Of a DNA stretch of 64,000 nucleotides, positions 60,522-64,000 are shown in pieces. A program made the position numbers and the translations under genes. The first letter of the stretch is position 1; every line of letters starts with the position of its first letter. The notes under the pieces are model-generated. The model saw only the letters and a program-made list of their open reading frames with translations. It was not told the DNA's origin and searched no databases. Source of the stretch: Martelella mediterranea DSM 17316 (lineage in GTDB: Bacteria > Pseudomonadota > Alphaproteobacteria > Rhizobiales > Rhizobiaceae); assembly GCF_002043005.1 (NCBI RefSeq), contig NZ_CP020330.1, positions 3,614,001-3,678,000 of the forward strand, given 5' to 3'.

Positions 60522-61961
60522 TCAGCTATGTTGCCCGCCGTCAGGTTCGGCTTTCACCGCCGAAGCAGCCGCGCCTTTTGCCGCCTTGTTTTCCGCCCGG
60601 CGCTCCGCCTTGCGGCGCCGGCGTTCGCGGCGGGCGTGGTTGAAGGCGATCAGCCGGGCGCGCGAGCCGGCGACCGCATGGCCGACAAAGGCCCGGCCGC
60701 GCCCGACCTCGCGCAGCTCCTGCGCATAGGCGACGGCAAGGGCATTGCGGTAGCTTTCGAGCCCCTCCGTGAGCGTCGCCTCCACGCGCCGCATCACCGA
60801 AACCCAGACCGGCGAGACCAGCAGCGTGATTGCCGTGACCGCGATCACGAGACGATAGAGATCGTCGCTGAGCGCGGCGGCCGCCAGCCCGGCAGCGGCG
60901 AGCACGAACGAGAACTCTCCGACCTGCGCCATCGAAAGCCCGGCGATCAACGCCGTCTGCGGCGAAGAACCGGTCCAGCGCAGGAACATGACGTTGAGCA
61001 CCGATTTCGCCGCGACGACGCCGACGGCGGCCAGCAGGACGATCGCGAGATGGTCCCAGATGAAGGTCAGGTCGATCAACAGGCCGATGGACAGGAAGAA
61101 GATCACCAGCAGAACGCTCTGGATCGGCTCGACCACCGGAATGACACGGCTGCGCAGGGTGGAATTGCCGATGCAGATGCCGGCGAGGAACGCGCCATAG
61201 GCGGGCGAAAGCCCGGCAACGCCCGAAATCGCGGCGGCGGAGAAGCAGAGCGCCAGCGCGCCGAGCGCCAGCAGCTCCACCTTGTCCTCGACCTTTTCCG
61301 CGAACGGCACCTTGAGCTTGCCGAAACGGCCGAAATACCAGAGCAGCCCCGCCATGATCCCGACGGCGACCAGCACCCGGATCGCGGTCGCGGTGATATC
61401 GAACCCCTGCCCGCCGAAGCTCGAGACGAAGATCAGCATCGGCACAACGGCAATGTCCTGCGCGATCAGCACGCCGACCGCGATCCGACCGGCATCGCCG
61501 CGCAACGCATCCATCTCGTCCAGCATCTTCATCGCCACCACGGTCGAGGAAATCGCAATGACGAAGGACAGAATCACGATCTCGCGGGTGGTCACGTCCA
61601 AGAGCAGGCCGATCAGCACCGCCAGCAGGGCCGCGCTGACCAGTTGCCCGCCGACCACCAGAAGCGCCTGGCGCAAGGAGATGACAAAAGCCTTGATCGA
61701 CAACTCCATGCCGATGAAGAACAGCAGCACGACAACGCCCATTTCGCCCAGGAAGGCCACGCTGTCATTGTTCTCGATCAGCCCCAGGCCGGTGGGCCCA
61801 AGCAGGATTCCGGCCAGGATGAACCCGACGAGCGGCGGCTGTCTGAGCCACAGAAAACCGAGACCGGCGAGCGCTGCAACAGCGATGACCAGCGCGACGG
61901 CCGCGAAATCGCCGCCATGGGACCCCGCCTGCGCAACGGCTTCGTGGACAACCTGCTCCAT
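60522..61961 (-). CDS. CPA2-family monovalent cation:proton antiporter
   Basis: 479 residues with about 12 membrane helices, of the Kef/YbaL type but without the C-terminal RCK/TrkA-N domain. Marks are VGFILAGILLGPTGLG, GVVVLLFFIGMELS, AQDIAVVPML with the transport Asp in the helix, and SMAQVGEFSFVLAAAG. The C-terminal tail (about 415-479) is highly basic then Ala-rich. AAAGGAAA precedes the ATG. Likely exchanges K+ or Na+ for protons. Confidence 0.9.
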   Translation of the reverse strand: MEQVVHEAVAQAGSHGGDFAAVALVIAVAALAGLGFLWLRQPPLVGFILAGILLGPTGLGLIENNDSVAFLGEMGVVVLLFFIGMELSIKAFVISLRQALLVVGGQLVSAALLAVLIGLLLDVTTREIVILSFVIAISSTVVAMKMLDEMDALRGDAGRIAVGVLIAQDIAVVPMLIFVSSFGGQGFDITATAIRVLVAVGIMAGLLWYFGRFGKLKVPFAEKVEDKVELLALGALALCFSAAAISGVAGLSPAYGAFLAGICIGNSTLRSRVIPVVEPIQSVLLVIFFLSIGLLIDLTFIWDHLAIVLLAAVGVVAAKSVLNVMFLRWTGSSPQTALIAGLSMAQVGEFSFVLAAAGLAAAALSDDLYRLVIAVTAITLLVSPVWVSVMRRVEATLTEGLESYRNALAVAYAQELREVGRGRAFVGHAVAGSRARLIAFNHARRERRRRKAERRAENKAAKGAAASAVKAEPDGGQHS

Positions 61962-62247
61962 CGATTTCCTTTCGGTTTGCTACGGATCAGAACATAGGCG
62001 GTAACGCCTGAAAAGCTCAAGCGTGCCGCACGGTGGAAAAAAAGATATAAGCCTGAGCAATCACTATATAACCAAAAGGTATCGCCCCTTAACCCCTTGT
62101 TCTTGAAGGGTTTAGGCACGCCAATCGCCGCGCGACGCGCGAACAGGCGTCCGCTTTTTCGCCGCAGTTTGCGCACCGCAGCAACAAAATCGCTTTGTCA
62201 GCGACGAAAATAGTCATATATTCGTAACCATAAATGGAGGAGACGAC

Positions 62248-62325
62248 ATGAGCTTATCACGTTCCCTGCATACGATCCTGATCGGAGCCGCCTTCGTTTT
62301 CGTCGCGGCCATGCTGTTCATTTAG
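62248..62325 (+). CDS. 25-residue single-helix membrane peptide
   Basis: Reads MSLSRSLHTILIGAAFVFV and ends AAMLFI. One hydrophobic helix with a short basic head. GGAGGA lies eight bases before the ATG at 62248. The strong ribosome site and clean helix argue that it is a real gene; no function is known. Confidence 0.7.
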   Translation: MSLSRSLHTILIGAAFVFVAAMLFI

Positions 62326-62490
62326 AGGATCGTCCCGCGCCGGATGGGCATGCAGCCCTTCAAGGAACCGGCGCCCCTGGTTTCGCGTTATATGACTGGA
62401 CTTCGCGGCGCGGCTTTCGAGCGCACCGCGAAGCCCGTTTACCGCCGCAATTTAGTGCGACGGTCGCGCAAAACGCATGGGAGTATAGAC

Positions 62491-62820
62491 ATGTTCGAAC
62501 AAAAGACTTCCGCAAGCGACATCATGGATCGCCTACGCTTTTCCCAGAAAACACCCGTGGAGCGCGCCAGCGCGATGGTGCGCGACGAGGTGGATGCGCT
62601 GGCCCGCACCGCCCGCAAACATCCGGCCGGCAGCGGCTCTGCGCTGGCCCTGGTGGGGCTGCTGGCGTTCGGCCTCGGCTTCCTGACCGCCCATGCGGGC
62701 CAAGATGATTCCGTGCCGAAGAAGCGGCTTTTCCGCTCGCGTCAGCGCGTGGGCAAGCCGGTTTATCGCAAGCGCACGCCCTATTACGCCATGAAGAGCA
62801 AGCGCCGTGCCTCGACCTGA
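62491..62820 (+). CDS. small membrane protein with basic tail
   Basis: 109 residues from the ATG at 62491. The first half is amphipathic (DIMDRLRFSQKTPVERAS). A membrane segment lies about 50-67 (ALALVGLLAFGLGFLTA). The tail is Arg/Lys-rich (KKRLFRSRQRVGKPVYRKR). No family recognised; similar anchors with basic tails are common near the cell surface genes of rhizobia. Confidence 0.7.
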   Translation: MFEQKTSASDIMDRLRFSQKTPVERASAMVRDEVDALARTARKHPAGSGSALALVGLLAFGLGFLTAHAGQDDSVPKKRLFRSRQRVGKPVYRKRTPYYAMKSKRRAST

Positions 62821-62823
62821 GCG

Positions 62824-63555
62824 TTACTGCCAGTATTCGTCGATCCACGGCGTCGGCCGGGCATATTTGTAGATTTTCTTCCAGGCCTGCTCGACCGGCC
62901 AGGTTCCGATCGCCGCCTCGTCGGGGTCGGGCTTGCCGGTGAACGCCACGATCCTGGTGCCCTCGGGAAGCTTTGGCGTTCTGAAGAAGTTCAGGGGCCA
63001 ATACGGCACGAGGGTGTGCTTGAAGCTGACGCACCAGTCGCTCGGCCAGAATTCCATGCGGTCAATGACCCTGGAAATATAGACCTGCTCAATCCCGTAT
63101 TTGCGCCATATACCTTCGCCATCGGCCTCGAAATCGGTGAAGATATGGCTATTGCGCCCGACATTCCACCGGAAGACGGAGGTGTTGCCGATGCCCTTGC
63201 CGATCTGGGTCCAGTTCTCGCAGGCGCAGAAAGCGCCCGGCTTGTAATCGAACATCGCATCGATATCGCCCGTGATGACGATATCGAGGTCGAGAAACAG
63301 GACATCGCCCGAAAGATTCGCAAGCGGAGACTGCCACAGCGAGAGTTTGCGCCACGGCGTCCAGGCGATCGCGTCCGGAATGTCGATTTCGGGAAGAGGA
63401 AAGACCTCCACAGCCGGATCGACGCCGGTGGGATCATCGGTAAAACACACCAGCCGCGTCGGACGGACGGTGTGCCGCTTGATCATGGACCAGAGACGGT
63501 TCACATAGAGCGCAGGGTAGCGTGTTCCCCATTTCATGCATACGATGGTCTGCAA
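62824..63555 (-). CDS. glycosyltransferase-like protein
   Basis: About 243 residues. The likely start is the TTG at 63555, with AAGGA seven bases upstream. GT-A-type features: LQTIVCMKWGTRYPALYVNR at the start and LFLDLDIVITGDIDAMF with a DxD metal motif. There are no membrane helices. Sugar and acceptor are unknown; the adjoining glycosyltransferase suggests surface polysaccharide or LPS work. Confidence 0.85.
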   Translation of the reverse strand: MQTIVCMKWGTRYPALYVNRLWSMIKRHTVRPTRLVCFTDDPTGVDPAVEVFPLPEIDIPDAIAWTPWRKLSLWQSPLANLSGDVLFLDLDIVITGDIDAMFDYKPGAFCACENWTQIGKGIGNTSVFRWNVGRNSHIFTDFEADGEGIWRKYGIEQVYISRVIDRMEFWPSDWCVSFKHTLVPYWPLNFFRTPKLPEGTRIVAFTGKPDPDEAAIGTWPVEQAWKKIYKYARPTPWIDEYWQ

Positions 63556-63790
63556 GATCAAATCCTTGAAATTAGGGCGGGAACCCGACGCATCAGGACG
63601 AGGCCGGGATACTTGTCAGCCATGTAGGTAATATGGCACATCGAATGCAACCTTGGCAGTAATTTAGAATTGGGGAAAATTCCGATGGGTTGCGGCGCCC
63701 CCTTTTCTCCGGAAACCTTTTTATCCCCAGTTTCAGACGGAGCAAGCCCGAATTTGGCGAAACACATCACGATAGGCGGCGTTGGCTTGC

Positions 63791-64000
63791 ATGGATAAGA
63801 CCCAGCCCAGAATTCTGCAACTATTGCCGGCGCTCGGCGATGGCGGCGTTGAACGCGGCACCGTGGAAATGGCGTCCTATCTCACCCGCAAGCATATCGA
63901 AAACTGGGCGGCGAGCGCGGGAGGCCCGCTTCTGGAGCCACTGAAGGCCACCGGCACGCATTACATTGCGCTGGAGGTCGGCCGCAAATCGCCGCTCGCG
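63791..64000 (+). CDS. GT4-type glycosyltransferase, cut by the window end
   Basis: 70 codons visible, beginning MDKTQPRILQLLPALGDGG and continuing VERGTVEMASYL. The LxxLxxGGVERGTxxxA motif is the N-terminal hallmark of GT4 (GT-B fold) glycosyltransferases such as LPS core transferases. The 3' end lies outside the window. Confidence 0.82.
   Translation, partial: MDKTQPRILQLLPALGDGGVERGTVEMASYLTRKHIENWAASAGGPLLEPLKATGTHYIALEVGRKSPLA

Overview
The window is chromosomal DNA of an alphaproteobacterium of the order Hyphomicrobiales (Rhizobiales), most like Rhizobiaceae and their neighbours. Evidence for this is the CckA hybrid kinase, the YcjX/YcjF pair, a ~2,100-residue protein that looks like the growth-pole ring protein (GPR) of polar-growing rhizobia, an IalB-family protein, the aa3 oxidase assembly cluster and the pdxH / fabI / phosphatase / aroC neighbourhood. 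GC is high almost throughout. The genus cannot be fixed from sequence alone. I saw no tRNA, rRNA, CRISPR array or prophage.

Layout. 1-7,070: rpsD, then an IS110-family element (1175-2314) sitting inside a palindromic intergenic repeat, then ald with its divergent Lrp-type regulator, a GNAT enzyme and a Tat-exported 2',3'-cyclic nucleotidase, closed by a second repeat copy. 7,070-9,360: a lower-GC island with two overlapping genes, a DUF4365 nuclease-like protein and an unknown partner. 9,361-19,512: cckA, a FliO-like gene, dksA, a SixA-like phosphatase, the YcjX/YcjF pair, the folate operon folP-folB-folK and a [2Fe-2S] ferredoxin. 20,020-26,346: the giant coiled-coil gene. 26,394-38,413: a third repeat copy, a lipoprotein, thrC, an M16 peptidase, a GNAT enzyme, a doubly degenerate GGDEF-EAL membrane protein, a zinc peptidase, YqgE, a DsbD-N domain protein, a peroxiredoxin and an unknown membrane protein.

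38,420-48,484 is one long minus-strand run: ctaC, ctaD, ctaB, a 44-residue CoxF-like peptide, ctaG, ctaE, a small GNAT, a DUF983 gene, surf1, mug, ispH, thrB, rnhA and a Dabb protein. It couples cytochrome aa3 oxidase structure and assembly (copper and heme A insertion) with isoprenoid, threonine and DNA/RNA maintenance genes. 48,847-64,000 holds ialB, tldD, a MarR-ketoacyl synthase pair with a perfect operator palindrome, pdxH, fabI, aroC, a second DUF983 gene, a diguanylate cyclase, rpmG, a CPA2 antiporter, very small membrane proteins and two glycosyltransferases, the last cut by the window end.

The most rewarding object is the IS110 element. Its exact ends can be read because it splits a repeat that has intact copies elsewhere in the window. 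Both junctions share a CT core, and the non-coding end upstream of the recombinase carries four short guide segments. Two match the left and right halves of the repeat target and two match the left and right donor ends, in the arrangement expected of an IS110 bridge RNA. The element therefore appears to be an RNA-guided recombinase programmed for this genome's own palindromic repeats.
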